Positions 17,935 to 26,405 of a DNA stretch of 64,000 bases are shown one piece after another. The stretch comes from Rhizobium sp. PP-CC-3A-592. Lineage in GTDB: Bacteria > Pseudomonadota > Alphaproteobacteria > Rhizobiales > Rhizobiaceae. The translations under genes were made by a program, and so were the position numbers. The DNA is taken from assembly GCF_003217095.1 (NCBI RefSeq), contig NZ_QJSR01000003.1, positions 305,375 to 369,374 on the forward strand, in the 5' to 3' direction. Each line of letters starts with the position of its first letter. Position 1 is the first letter of the stretch. The notes under the pieces are model-generated. The model made no database searches. It had not been told where the DNA came from and was given only the letters and a program-made list of their open reading frames with translations.

Positions 17935-18619
17935 AGTGTTTGCGCCGCTGAGGCACACCACCACCCATGCCGCGCTTCGCAAGGTAGAGCTCGATCGCGG
18001 CTCGCGTGAGGAACGAGGCGAGACCGACGAAGATCGCGACGATGCGGATTCGCGTCTCGTCCCGATCGACCTGCGATTGCCGTGCTGACAGCAGTGCCTT
18101 CTCGCTCTCGGTAATGGACCCGATCACGCGCCGGATCCCATCCATCGTGGCGCGCTCCATCATCGAGATCTCCCGCTTCCGCGCGGCTTCAAAGCCGTCG
18201 GCATCGTGTACCTCGATCGAGCGCTTCAGCTCGCCAAGCTTATCGTCGATCATCCCGTTGAGCGTTGCCACCCGTGCGATCTGCTCGGCATTGTCGGAAA
18301 TATGCGCCTTCAGCGTACCCCGAAGGTCGGAAAGGCGCGTCAATGCCTTGTCGTAGGGGTCGAGATAGCGGCGATCGCCGCTGAGCAGGTAGCCACGCTG
18401 GCCTGTCTCTGCATCGTCGAGCCCGATCAGCACATCCTTGGTCGTGTCGATCGCTTCATAGGTGTGGACGACCAGATCCTGGTGATCGCTGAGCAACATA
18501 TGCGTCCAGCTCGTTGCGACCACGCCCGCGGCAATGACGATACCGACCGGGATCGACCGCAACAGAACCGGCGTCGTCAGATAGGTGCTCCGCAGGCCGC
18601 GCCAGGAGAGGTCCACCAT
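17933..18619 (-). CDS. CHASE3-domain membrane protein without an output domain
   Basis: A 228-residue protein made of an N-terminal TM helix (about residues 12-38), a periplasmic four-helix CHASE3 sensor with DDAETGQRGYLLSGDRRYLDPY, and a second TM helix near the C-terminus. It then ends in a short basic tail. CHASE3 usually feeds a histidine kinase, GGDEF or methyl-accepting domain, and none is present here. No frameshifted remnant of such a domain is obvious downstream, because the MFS terminator follows immediately. ATG 18619 is chosen because of GGGAGA eight bases upstream; the open frame extends to 18727. It may act with a partner kinase in trans, or be an evolved truncation. Confidence 0.78.
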   Translation of the reverse strand: MVDLSWRGLRSTYLTTPVLLRSIPVGIVIAAGVVATSWTHMLLSDHQDLVVHTYEAIDTTKDVLIGLDDAETGQRGYLLSGDRRYLDPYDKALTRLSDLRGTLKAHISDNAEQIARVATLNGMIDDKLGELKRSIEVHDADGFEAARKREISMMERATMDGIRRVIGSITESEKALLSARQSQVDRDETRIRIVAIFVGLASFLTRAAIELYLAKRGMGGGVPQRRKH

Positions 18620-19056
18620 TCTCGATCTCCCAATCGCCTTCCGGGCATAACGCCAGGTGCGTCCAAATAAACTGCAGACCGTTCGTAGACCACGGAGGTG
18701 ACGTCCCAACGAGGAGGCATCTCGCACCTCTTCCTACCGCGCGAACATCCCGCAGCGCAAACTGGGGCGACTATCTGGGGTGTCAAGTTGCCTTTGCAAA
18801 TTCCGTCCTCACGTCCCACGCTTTTGCCTTGAGAATGCCGTGTCATTTTCGGGCAAGTGCGATGCGGAGGACCATTTTGGATTTTCCGGTGTTGTACAAC
18901 CCTTGCAGCCATACCGCTTGGCGATCGCCTTTGATGAAAACGTGAGAGCCGGTTATCCTATCCGCGATAGAGTATCTGGCCGCACGCCAAGGAGCGACCA
19001 GATATATGGGTGTTTTTGGGGATTATCTTCGTTTGAACCGGTCAAAACCGATGTTG
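18620..19056. other. Intergenic region, no gene seen
   Basis: This stretch lies between the start of the CHASE3 gene and the end of the TonB receptor gene. It must hold the CHASE3 promoter and the 3' end of the receptor transcript. The only structure seen is an inverted repeat TATCTGG/CCAGATA at 18973-18979 and 18998-19004. A short open frame at 18780-19085 has no ribosome binding site and no recognisable product. Confidence 0.5.
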
Positions 19057-21345
19057 TCAGAAATCAAAGGATGCGGATAGCATGAAGGCGCGGGGTGCAC
19101 CGGCCGAGAGGAAGCCGCGTGCCGAGGACGCCCAGTACTTCTCGTCGAGGACGTTCTCGACATTTGCCCGGACTTCGATCGGCTTTCCATTCTCCCGCTC
19201 GAAGACATAGCGCGCACCCAGATCAAGACGCGTCCAGTCCTCAACTTTTTGCGTGTTTGCCCGATCGTAATACGTGCTGCCACTGTAGAGCACGCGACCT
19301 GTCAGCGTCAGATTCTCGACCCACGGGGTGTCGTATTCGCCATAGAGACTGACGGTCGTTGTGGGGACGCCGGGAACCCTTTTGCCGTCAAACGTGCCGG
19401 CAGCCGTGCTGTCCAGCTTGGCATCCATGAACGTCACGCCACCAAGGACGCGGATGCCCTGAAGCGGCTCGCCGAACACCGAAAGCTCAAGACCGCGGTT
19501 TACCTGGAGACCATTGACCGAGAAGGTATTTGTCGTCGCATCGGTGAAGGCACTTTCCTGCCGGATCTCGAACAAGGCGGCTGTCAGCAGAAACGAACCG
19601 AAATCGTACTTTACCCCGATTTCCTTCTGATCGTGGACGAAGGGCGGGAAGATCTCGTTTGCATTCGCGACCGTCGCCGGTGCAATCGCACCCTCGGACA
19701 GCGCCTCGACATAGTTGGCATAGACGGAGAGATTGTTGGTGACGTTGACGACAGCGGCGACAGCCGGGCTGAAGTTCGCTTCGTCATAAAGGTAATTTCT
19801 GTCTCCCACCGGGAAAAGCGGATTTCCGGGACGTGTATTGAACCCTCTCGAGCGAATATCCTGATAGCGCCCGCCCACGGTTAAAAGGAAGCGTTCGTCG
19901 AGGAAGGACAAAGTATCGGATAGCGCGATGCTCGTCGAAAGAAGATCTGCAAAGGGTACGAGATCGTCCGAGCGGGGGAAATCGCTCGTATCCACCGAGC
20001 CGTCGGGCAAATAGACAGGGTTGTAGATGTTCGTGGGATATGCCGGCGGCAATCCCAGTCTACCGGGCAAGAAGCTGCCGCGATCGTTTTCGTTGAGGTT
20101 TCGTGCGACCGCGAGGTTGACCTGATGACCGACCGGGCCGGTATCGAATTCCGAGCGCAAGCCGATTTCACCCGAAAATCCCTGGATCTGCTGCGGCTGA
20201 ATGGCGAGGCTGGATGTCGCATCTCCATTTGCGTTGAGGATCGTGTAGGACGACGTCAAAAAGTCTTCGCGGTAACGGCTCGCACCACCGGCAGCATAAA
20301 GCGTCGTGTTATCAAGCACATCGAACTCGACGCGACCGGAAATCATGTTGTATGTGCTGTCGTGATATTCGAACGGGTTGGCCGTATTGATCTTGCCGTT
20401 CGGTGCGCGCGGTATCTCTATGCCGGGCACAGCACCGTTGAACAGGGATGTCGGCGCATCGATATTCTGCGTGGAATGATTGAGATCGAGCGAGGCGCGG
20501 ACGCGGTCGCCGCGATAATCAAGCCCGATCGATGCGACACCGACCTGGTTGTCGTTGTTATCAAGCCGAGAGTCGCCATCGCGGTAGGAACCGTTCACAC
20601 GAACGCCGAACTCTCCGCCCGGCCCGAAGCGGCGACCGACATCGGCATGCGACCAAAGTTGCGAGTCGGAGCGATAGCCGGTCGTAAGGCGTGTCAGCGG
20701 TTCGTCGGTGGCACGTTTGGGCACGAGATTGATCGTGCCGCCGACCCGGCCGAGGCCACCATTTGCAAATGCGGTCGGCCCCTTGAGGATCTCCACACGC
20801 TCGATGCCCTCGAGGAAACTGCGCCGGGGATTGGCAATGTAGGGAAGCCCGTCATAGAGCGTATCGAGATTGGTGACCGAGAAACCGCGGATCATGAAAG
20901 CATCCCGTTCGCTGAACGCAGGAGCGTCCTGGCGCACGGATGGATCGTTCAGCGTGAGATCGGCAACGGTCCGCGCCTGCTGATCGCGGATCAACTTCGA
21001 CGTCAGAGACGTGACGCTGAAGGGCGTTTTCAGAACGGGCTGATTGCCCAGAACACCGACACGAGCACCGGAAGAGACCTGCCCGCCGGCATAAGGTGCC
21101 GGAGGCTGACCGATAATTCCCGTCGCCGGCGCCTGCCCCTCGGACCGACCGACGACGACAATCGTTTCGAGCGTCGTTGCCTGTGACGCACCGGAAGAAC
21201 GTACGACCTCGGACTGGCGTTTTGCCCGCTCATCTCGCGCTTCCTGCCCTTGCGCCGACCCGGCGGAGATCGCGAGTAGCGATACACTTGTGAGAGCCGC
21301 GTTGACCCACCAACGCGACCCACAGCCAATCCAACCTCTTGACAT
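19057..21345 (-). CDS. TonB-dependent siderophore receptor
   Basis: A 762-residue outer-membrane receptor. A signal peptide (about 34 residues) is followed by a plug domain (about residues 70-200) with GARVGVLGNQPVLKTPFSVT, the FMIRGFSVTNLDTLYDGLP stretch and RVEILKGPTAFANGGLGRVGG. A 22-strand barrel ends in the mandatory C-terminal phenylalanine (SASFDF). There is no extra N-terminal signalling domain, so no FecA-type sigma-factor relay is expected. The barrel region with NENVLDEKYW-like motif (NVLDEKYWASSARG) is typical of ferric-siderophore receptors. It is divergent from the DUF982 gene; no Irr or RirA site could be identified with confidence in the AT-rich spacer. Confidence 0.9.
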   Translation of the reverse strand: MSRGWIGCGSRWWVNAALTSVSLLAISAGSAQGQEARDERAKRQSEVVRSSGASQATTLETIVVVGRSEGQAPATGIIGQPPAPYAGGQVSSGARVGVLGNQPVLKTPFSVTSLTSKLIRDQQARTVADLTLNDPSVRQDAPAFSERDAFMIRGFSVTNLDTLYDGLPYIANPRRSFLEGIERVEILKGPTAFANGGLGRVGGTINLVPKRATDEPLTRLTTGYRSDSQLWSHADVGRRFGPGGEFGVRVNGSYRDGDSRLDNNDNQVGVASIGLDYRGDRVRASLDLNHSTQNIDAPTSLFNGAVPGIEIPRAPNGKINTANPFEYHDSTYNMISGRVEFDVLDNTTLYAAGGASRYREDFLTSSYTILNANGDATSSLAIQPQQIQGFSGEIGLRSEFDTGPVGHQVNLAVARNLNENDRGSFLPGRLGLPPAYPTNIYNPVYLPDGSVDTSDFPRSDDLVPFADLLSTSIALSDTLSFLDERFLLTVGGRYQDIRSRGFNTRPGNPLFPVGDRNYLYDEANFSPAVAAVVNVTNNLSVYANYVEALSEGAIAPATVANANEIFPPFVHDQKEIGVKYDFGSFLLTAALFEIRQESAFTDATTNTFSVNGLQVNRGLELSVFGEPLQGIRVLGGVTFMDAKLDSTAAGTFDGKRVPGVPTTTVSLYGEYDTPWVENLTLTGRVLYSGSTYYDRANTQKVEDWTRLDLGARYVFERENGKPIEVRANVENVLDEKYWASSARGFLSAGAPRAFMLSASFDF

Positions 21346-21774
21346 TCCATGCCCCCTGTAACGCGTTTGACGCACGACGCACTGCATCGTTCTTCGAACT
21401 CGGCGCCGATCCATTCAGCTGCCACGACAGAGAGACGATCCAGACCGAGAAATTTTTCTCGGATTGGCAAGATTGCAGAGTCTACGTTGTGAAGAGTGCT
21501 CTGGCGCATGCAGGGAAGAGCGGCAGATGCGTCGTTTCCGTTCGTGCTGCGAGTGCCGGCCCGGCTGTCTACGCCCCTTTTTCCAGACGAAAAATCTGTC
21601 GTTTTATCTCCTCAAAAATCAAGAAACACAAGTATAATTCGTATCTTTGCGGTTTCGACGATAATTCGAAACACAATTTCGTTCGAAAATGACTGAAATT
21701 CCGAGATATAAACTTGCACCTCGCTGAAGCTTCCCCACCTATGCCTTCCATAAAAAGACAATTGGAAACATAAA
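21346..21774. promoter_or_regulatory. AT-rich divergent intergenic region
   Basis: A region of 429 bases between the TonB receptor and the DUF982 gene. The part from about 21600 to 21780 is clearly AT rich compared with the window and includes repeated TTCGAA/TTCGTT-like words (21650-21690). It probably contains both divergent promoters. No single operator can be defended. Small open frames in it look spurious. Confidence 0.4.
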
Positions 21775-22011
21775 ATGTCCATTCATTGGAACCGTCCGGT
21801 CGCTGTCCGCATTGGAAGCGGCATCGCCGATGTCATTCGAGGGCCGATAGACGCCTTTGAGGCCTTAAACAATCGGTGGCCGGCGGAACACGGAGAGTCC
21901 TATTTCGTGGCAAAAGCCCTGTGCAGCGAGGCCGTTGCGACGGCGTCTTCAAACGACACGGTGCGCGACGCTTTCGTCGATGCCGCGCAGGATGCCAGGC
22001 TCCTGATCTGA
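21775..22011 (+). CDS. DUF982 family protein
   Basis: A 78-residue soluble protein that matches the DUF982 pattern restricted largely to Rhizobiales. It has an N-terminal W-x-x-P-V strand, a central V-I-R-G-P-I-D-A-F-E-A-L-N-N-R-W-P helix, a conserved Cys in AKALCSEA, and a C-terminal A-F-x-D-A-A-Q-D-A helix. Genomes of this group carry many copies. The function is unknown. The start at ATG 21775 begins the family core at once; the Shine-Dalgarno is poor. The AT-rich leader and adjacent decayed genes suggest it sits in a recombinationally active pocket. Confidence 0.75.
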   Translation: MSIHWNRPVAVRIGSGIADVIRGPIDAFEALNNRWPAEHGESYFVAKALCSEAVATASSNDTVRDAFVDAAQDARLLI

Positions 22012-22196
22012 TCACAGCACCGATCGTGACGCCCTGGACACGATGCGTTTGTCGTTCGGGCATTGCGTCATGCCTTCGAGGTTTTAAAGAGGTACGGCAT
22101 CCGTCTCGAGGATGCCGTACGCAGTCGGGCTCCGTACCCAGGTGACCACGTTGGTCAAACCGGGCGGCCCATAATCTTACCGGTGTGACCTGCGCT

Positions 22197-22384
22197 CTAG
22201 GCGGCGCTCGTGGATACGAAGTCCGGCTCGCCGGCGGGGCGCAACTTGATGTCGCCGTCCGCCACCCAATCGATCGTCCGCAGGTCGTCGTTGACGATCT
22301 CGCCATGCACCGGCGTGTTCATCATGACGGTCTCGAAAAAACCTTCGTCGGCAATGAAGGTGTTGCGGTAGAATTCCTTTTGGA
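22197..22384 (-). pseudogene. C-terminal remnant of a GT14/Branch-type glycosyltransferase
   Basis: Reading the minus strand from 22384 to a TAG at 22197 gives about 60 residues beginning EFYRNTFIADEGFFETVMMN and including NDDLRTIDWVADGDIKL. This matches the end of core-2/I-branching-like beta-1,6-N-acetylglucosaminyltransferases as found in rhizobia, where a D-E-x-F-F-x-T motif precedes an N-D-x-L-R-x-I-D-W motif. The upstream 80 % of the gene is missing: beyond 22385 the sequence belongs to a GGDEF gene on the other strand. It is a deletion remnant, not a coding gene. Confidence 0.6.
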
Positions 22385-23064
22385 TGCGCGCGCAAATGGG
22401 CCATGATGCTCCTGTTCTCTATCGGGTGCTGCTGCGACGTCTTGTTCACCACACGCGGCGTTGCCGACCGCTTCATGTCGATCAGGCTTCAGAGAGAAAA
22501 GGCATGCTTTCAAGCCGACGCTCTCAAGGACATTTCCGAACGCGACGCGCTGACCGGGCTGCTTAACCGGCGAGCGCTCGAGCAGAATTTTGAAGGGTAC
22601 CGTACCCAAGGCTACCACGCGCTCGCCGTGCTCGACCTGGACCACTTCAAGGCGGTCAACGACGCTCATGGCCATGCGGCCGGCGATGCGGTCCTCAAGG
22701 CGGTGGGCAAGGTTCTCTGAGCGGATCCGAAGGTTCAAGCATTCCGTCTCGGCGGTGAGGAGTTCGTGCTGCTCGCGCGCGGCGAGGATGCACAATTGCG
22801 GGCCAAACGTCGCCGCCAGGCAATTCCCGTTGCCGTTGCAAACGCAGTTCCAAGCTTGGGGCCTCTGTTCCTGCCAGCATATGCATGTCAGTTGGGCTCA
22901 CAAATACCGACGTGAGCTTCCCAGAGCTTTATCGACAGGCAGACCTGCGGCTTTACGCTGCCAAACTTTCCGGACGTAACCGAACCAAATCAACGCTCGT
23001 GCAGACATCGAGGAACGAAGCGGACCCAATGATCGACGGCGCGGCAAAGCACGCGCGATCATAA
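22382..23064 (+). pseudogene. Decayed diguanylate cyclase (GGDEF) gene
   Basis: The plus-strand frame at 22403 begins inside a membrane segment and gives the GGDEF opening ISERDALTGLLNRRALE and LAVLDLDHFKAVNDAHGHAAGD. It stops at an in-frame TGA (22718-22720). The same frame continues after the stop with VQAFRLGGEEFVLLARGED, so the active-site loop survives behind a nonsense mutation. Near 22855 the reading frame shifts; the C-terminal SVGLTNTD and LYRQADLRLYAAKLSGRNRT are in another frame, ending at TAA 23062. The 5' end is also missing. Three independent lesions show it is dead. Confidence 0.85.
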
Positions 23065-23114
23065 GATTTGCGGTTTTGAAAGCCATCGACGTCTCCGTGA
23101 AAGAGGCGGTTCGC

Positions 23115-24335
23115 CTAGACCCTTTTGTCCCCTGCCCGCCATCCGAACAGCGCGGCAGCGCGATCCGCGAGATCCCGGGCGATCGGCATCGCCGATGTCG
23201 CGGCAGGAGACGGAGCGTTGCAGACATGGATGGTCCTGCGGGTTTCGCGGATCAGGAAGTCGTGGACGAGGCTGCCGTCCGCGAGAACCGCCTGAGCGCG
23301 GATGCCGGGCCGATAGGACTTGAGGTCGTCGAGCTGCAATTCCGGGCAGTATCTCCTGCAAAGCGCGAGGTAGCGGCGCTTGCTGAGCGAATTGCCCATT
23401 TCCGACAGGCCGGACCGGAGATTGTTGCGCACCAGGCGGCGAAAGCCGGAATAGGCGATCATCTCCTTGAGGTCGCGGACGTTGACATCGGAGAACCGGT
23501 AGCCCTCGCGCGCGAAGGCGAGAACCGCATTCGGCCCTACCGTCACATAGCCGCCGATCATCTTCGTGAGGTGGACGCCCAGAAACGGCAGCGCGGGGTC
23601 CGGGATCGGGTAGATCAGATGGTTGACGATGCGGTCCTTGTCGGAACCCAACCGGTAATATTCGCCGCGAAAGGGCACGATGCGGAAGTCGAGATCGAGG
23701 CCGCAAAGCCGCGCCAGCCTGTCGGCCATGATGCCGGCGCAGGCGATGACATGCCGGGCGCGGATCTCCTCCTGCGGAAGTTCGATGCGAACGCCGTCCA
23801 CCTCCTCGCGCAAGGTCGCAACCGTGGCGCGGGTGCGGATTTCGACACCTCTATCAGCGAGGATCCCGGCCATCGTGCGGGCGATCAGCCCGTAATCGAC
23901 AATGCCGCTGGTCGGCACGAACAGCGCCCCGACGCCGCGAATATGCGGTTCGCGCCGGACAAGCTCCGCGGCATCCAGCCGTTCCACCGGCAGGCCGTTC
24001 TGTCGGCATCGCTCTTCCAGCGCAGCAAGACGTGGCATCTCGTCAGGGGCGGTTGCCACGAGCATCTTTCCGCATTGCTCGAAGGGAATGCCGTGCTCGC
24101 GGCAGAAACCGATCGTCGCCTCGACGCCGTCCTTGCAGAAACGCGCCTTGAGGCTTCCCGGCTGATAATAGACCCCCGCATGGATGACGCCGCTGTTGCG
24201 CCCGGTTTGATGCGTGGCGACCTCGGCCTCCTTTTCCAGCACGACGATGGAAAGCCCGGGCCAGCGGGTCGATATTTCCAGCGCCGCGGACATCCCGACG
24301 ATGCCGCCGCCGATGATGGCAAGATCATAAGACAC
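23115..24335 (-). CDS. lhgO: L-2-hydroxyglutarate oxidase-like FAD enzyme
   Basis: A 406-residue DAO-family flavoprotein closely resembling LhgO, which oxidises L-2-hydroxyglutarate to 2-oxoglutarate and feeds electrons to the quinone pool. It shows the FAD loop AIIGGGIVGMSAALEI, HQTGRNSGVIHAGVYYQPGS, PFRGEYYRL and the C-terminal NAPSPAATSAMPIA loop. It is the last gene of the nucleoside operon, 55 bases after a nucleoside hydrolase. No glutarate hydroxylase (csiD/glaH) gene is near. Its presence hints that the pathway generates a 2-hydroxydicarboxylate, or that the enzyme has a modified substrate. Confidence 0.85.
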   Translation of the reverse strand: MSYDLAIIGGGIVGMSAALEISTRWPGLSIVVLEKEAEVATHQTGRNSGVIHAGVYYQPGSLKARFCKDGVEATIGFCREHGIPFEQCGKMLVATAPDEMPRLAALEERCRQNGLPVERLDAAELVRREPHIRGVGALFVPTSGIVDYGLIARTMAGILADRGVEIRTRATVATLREEVDGVRIELPQEEIRARHVIACAGIMADRLARLCGLDLDFRIVPFRGEYYRLGSDKDRIVNHLIYPIPDPALPFLGVHLTKMIGGYVTVGPNAVLAFAREGYRFSDVNVRDLKEMIAYSGFRRLVRNNLRSGLSEMGNSLSKRRYLALCRRYCPELQLDDLKSYRPGIRAQAVLADGSLVHDFLIRETRRTIHVCNAPSPAATSAMPIARDLADRAAALFGWRAGDKRV

Positions 24336-24390
24336 AGATGCTGTCCCCGCTCCTTACTATCGCGTCCTTGAGAGGATGCACCGACGGGGA

Positions 24391-25332
24391 TCATGCATCT
24401 AGGTGTGCATCGCGCAGCAGGTCGAACATCAGCTTGAAGAAGCGGTCGCTGTCCACCTCGTAGGCGATGCGCGCATTGTCGGGCTCGCCACGTTCCTTCC
24501 AGAAATCGGCGACCGTGGCGCCGAAGGCAAAGGTCCCGTCCAGATCGACGGCGATGTGCGCCGGCCTGGTGCGCACCAGCGTCGGGTCGATCACCAGCGC
24601 CAGCGCCAGGGGATCGTGCATCGCGCCGCCGACGCCCATGGAATTGCGATGCAGCTTCTCGTAGAAGCGCAGCCAGTCCATGACGAGCCTGCCGAGTTCG
24701 GTGTCGATGGTCGCAAGCTCCGCATACTGCTCCGCCTCGACGAGAACCTGCATGGTCACATCCAGCCCGACCATGGTGACGGGCACGCCGCTGTCGAGCA
24801 CGAGCCGGACGGCTTCGGGATCGCAGAAGGCGTTGAATTCGGTGGGCGTGATGATCTCGCTCTTGCGATAGAACACCCCGCCCATCCAGATCAGTTCCTT
24901 GATCTTCGGCAACACCTGCGGGTGCTTGAGAACGAGCAGGCCGATATTGCTGAGCGGCCCGGTCGCCACCACGATGATCGGCTCTGGTGCCGCTGCAAGC
25001 CGTTCGGCGAGGAAGTCGACGGCGTGCTGGCTCACGGGTTCGCGTTGCGGCATGGGCAGGTAAGGTGAGCCCTCAAGACCGCTCGGGCCATCCGCCGTTC
25101 CCAGCACCAGCGGACGGGCAAGCGGGCGAACGCAGCCGGCCGCAACCGGCACGTCACCCGCACCGATGAAGTCGAGGATGCGGATGGCGTTCGAGGTGGT
25201 CTTGTCGAGTTCGGCATTGCCGCAGGTGGTCGTCACGCCGAGAAGTTCGATATCGGGCGAGCGATGCGCCATGACGAGGGCGATGGCGTCGTCATGGCCG
25301 GGATCGCAGTCGTAGAGGATGGGTGTCGGCAT
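24391..25332 (-). CDS. Nucleoside hydrolase (IunH family), copy 2
   Basis: A 313-residue N-ribohydrolase. The calcium-binding DCDPGHDDAIAL is at the N-terminus, the central VATGPLSNIGLL loop, the WMGGVFYRK segment and the late Asp in HDPLALALVI are all present, so the active site looks intact. Such enzymes split ribonucleosides into base and ribose. ATG 25332 has AAGGA upstream; the frame is open to 25464 but the extra residues are not family-like. It lies 13 bases after the first hydrolase gene and shares only moderate similarity with it, suggesting divided specificity. Base specificity is unknown. Confidence 0.9.
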   Translation of the reverse strand: MPTPILYDCDPGHDDAIALVMAHRSPDIELLGVTTTCGNAELDKTTSNAIRILDFIGAGDVPVAAGCVRPLARPLVLGTADGPSGLEGSPYLPMPQREPVSQHAVDFLAERLAAAPEPIIVVATGPLSNIGLLVLKHPQVLPKIKELIWMGGVFYRKSEIITPTEFNAFCDPEAVRLVLDSGVPVTMVGLDVTMQVLVEAEQYAELATIDTELGRLVMDWLRFYEKLHRNSMGVGGAMHDPLALALVIDPTLVRTRPAHIAVDLDGTFAFGATVADFWKERGEPDNARIAYEVDSDRFFKLMFDLLRDAHLDA

Positions 25333-25345
25333 CGGAAACGGTCCT

Positions 25346-26380
25346 TCAGGCTGCAGTGCCAAGACCGCCGACGCCTGCGTAGCGCGCCATGGTGGTCTTG
25401 AAGATCGAAAGGAAGCGGCGGCCGTCGAGGCCGGTGGCGATGCGGGTCGTTTTCGGGCCGTCACCGCCGGGCAGGATCTGGTGGCCGCGATAGGCCACCA
25501 CCTGTCCCCGCGCGACGCCCTTTTCGATCACGACATCGGCAAAGAGCGGCGCGGTCGTCGTCACGAGATCCGGCGCGAAGGCCAGAGCGACGGTAATGAC
25601 GTCATCCATGGGAAACCCGACCAGACCGAAGAACTCGCGCCAGATATCGATGTAGATCGGAAACACCTCCCCGATCATATCCACGACGGCATTGTCCGCC
25701 CCGACGGAGGCCATGTCCGCGATGTCGTCGCGCGTCAGCATGCTGTCGGCGACGCGGTTGTCCTCGCAGATATCCAGCGGCACGAGGATCTTGTCGACAT
25801 CGGCATTGAGCACGATGCGCGACGCCTCCGGATCGGCCCAGATATTGTACTCCGACAGCGGCGTCATGTTTCCGGGCGTGGTGAAGTTACCACCGAGCAC
25901 CAGCATGTTCTTCAGAAGCGACGGCAACGCCGGCTCCTGCAGGATCGCCAGCGCCGCATTGGTCGTCGGCCCCGTCGTCACCAGCGTGATCTCGCCCGGA
26001 TTGGCCCTGACCGTGTCGATGATGAAATCGACAGCATGGCCGGGATTGGCCTTGCGGCCAGGCTCGGGCGCCGGAGGATTGAAGGTCTTCAAACGGTCAC
26101 CGAAGCGCGCCGTCAGCCGCTTTTCGAAATGGACGGGCGCTTCCATGGCCGCCTTGGCGTGTCCGACGATCGGCCGCCAGGCGCCGGCATGGACCGGAAT
26201 ATCGTCACGACCGGCCAGCGACAGCGTGTTCAGCACGACGTCGGTGACCTGTTTGATCGGGCCGGCAGCGCCGGTGACGGTCGTCACGCCCTCCAGCTTG
26301 ATGTCCGGATGGGCCGCGGCGAACAGCACGGCGAGAATGTCGTCGCCGGCGGAGTCCACGTCGAGGATGATACGCTGCAT
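25346..26380 (-). CDS. Nucleoside hydrolase (IunH family), copy 1
   Basis: A 344-residue N-ribohydrolase with a modified N-terminal calcium motif LDVDSAGDDILAVL, in which the usual P-G-x-D-D becomes S-A-G-D-D. It retains TTGPTTNAALAIL, LGGNFTTPGN and an Asp pair in PMDDVITVAL. The variant active-site loop sets it apart from the second copy and suggests a different base or sugar. ATG 26380 is selected as the family start; the longer frame overlaps the permease gene. It follows the ABC permease by 25 bases in the same operon. The C-terminal part has about 30 residues more than the neighbour. Confidence 0.88.
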   Translation of the reverse strand: MQRIILDVDSAGDDILAVLFAAAHPDIKLEGVTTVTGAAGPIKQVTDVVLNTLSLAGRDDIPVHAGAWRPIVGHAKAAMEAPVHFEKRLTARFGDRLKTFNPPAPEPGRKANPGHAVDFIIDTVRANPGEITLVTTGPTTNAALAILQEPALPSLLKNMLVLGGNFTTPGNMTPLSEYNIWADPEASRIVLNADVDKILVPLDICEDNRVADSMLTRDDIADMASVGADNAVVDMIGEVFPIYIDIWREFFGLVGFPMDDVITVALAFAPDLVTTTAPLFADVVIEKGVARGQVVAYRGHQILPGGDGPKTTRIATGLDGRRFLSIFKTTMARYAGVGGLGTAA

Positions 26381-26405
26381 GGGAAGCCTTCGAGGTCTCG
26401 GGTTT

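Noticed and set aside
18780-19085. 101-residue open frame in the gap before the TonB receptor
   Set aside because: No ribosome binding site, no family resemblance, and it overlaps the receptor 3' end.
21600-21780. Iron-responsive (Irr/RirA) element in front of the TonB receptor
   Set aside because: AT-rich repeated words exist but none fits the known consensus well enough.
22403-22720. Short stand-alone 105-residue GGDEF protein
   Set aside because: It ends at a nonsense codon before the GGEEF motif, which continues in the same frame, so it is part of a pseudogene.
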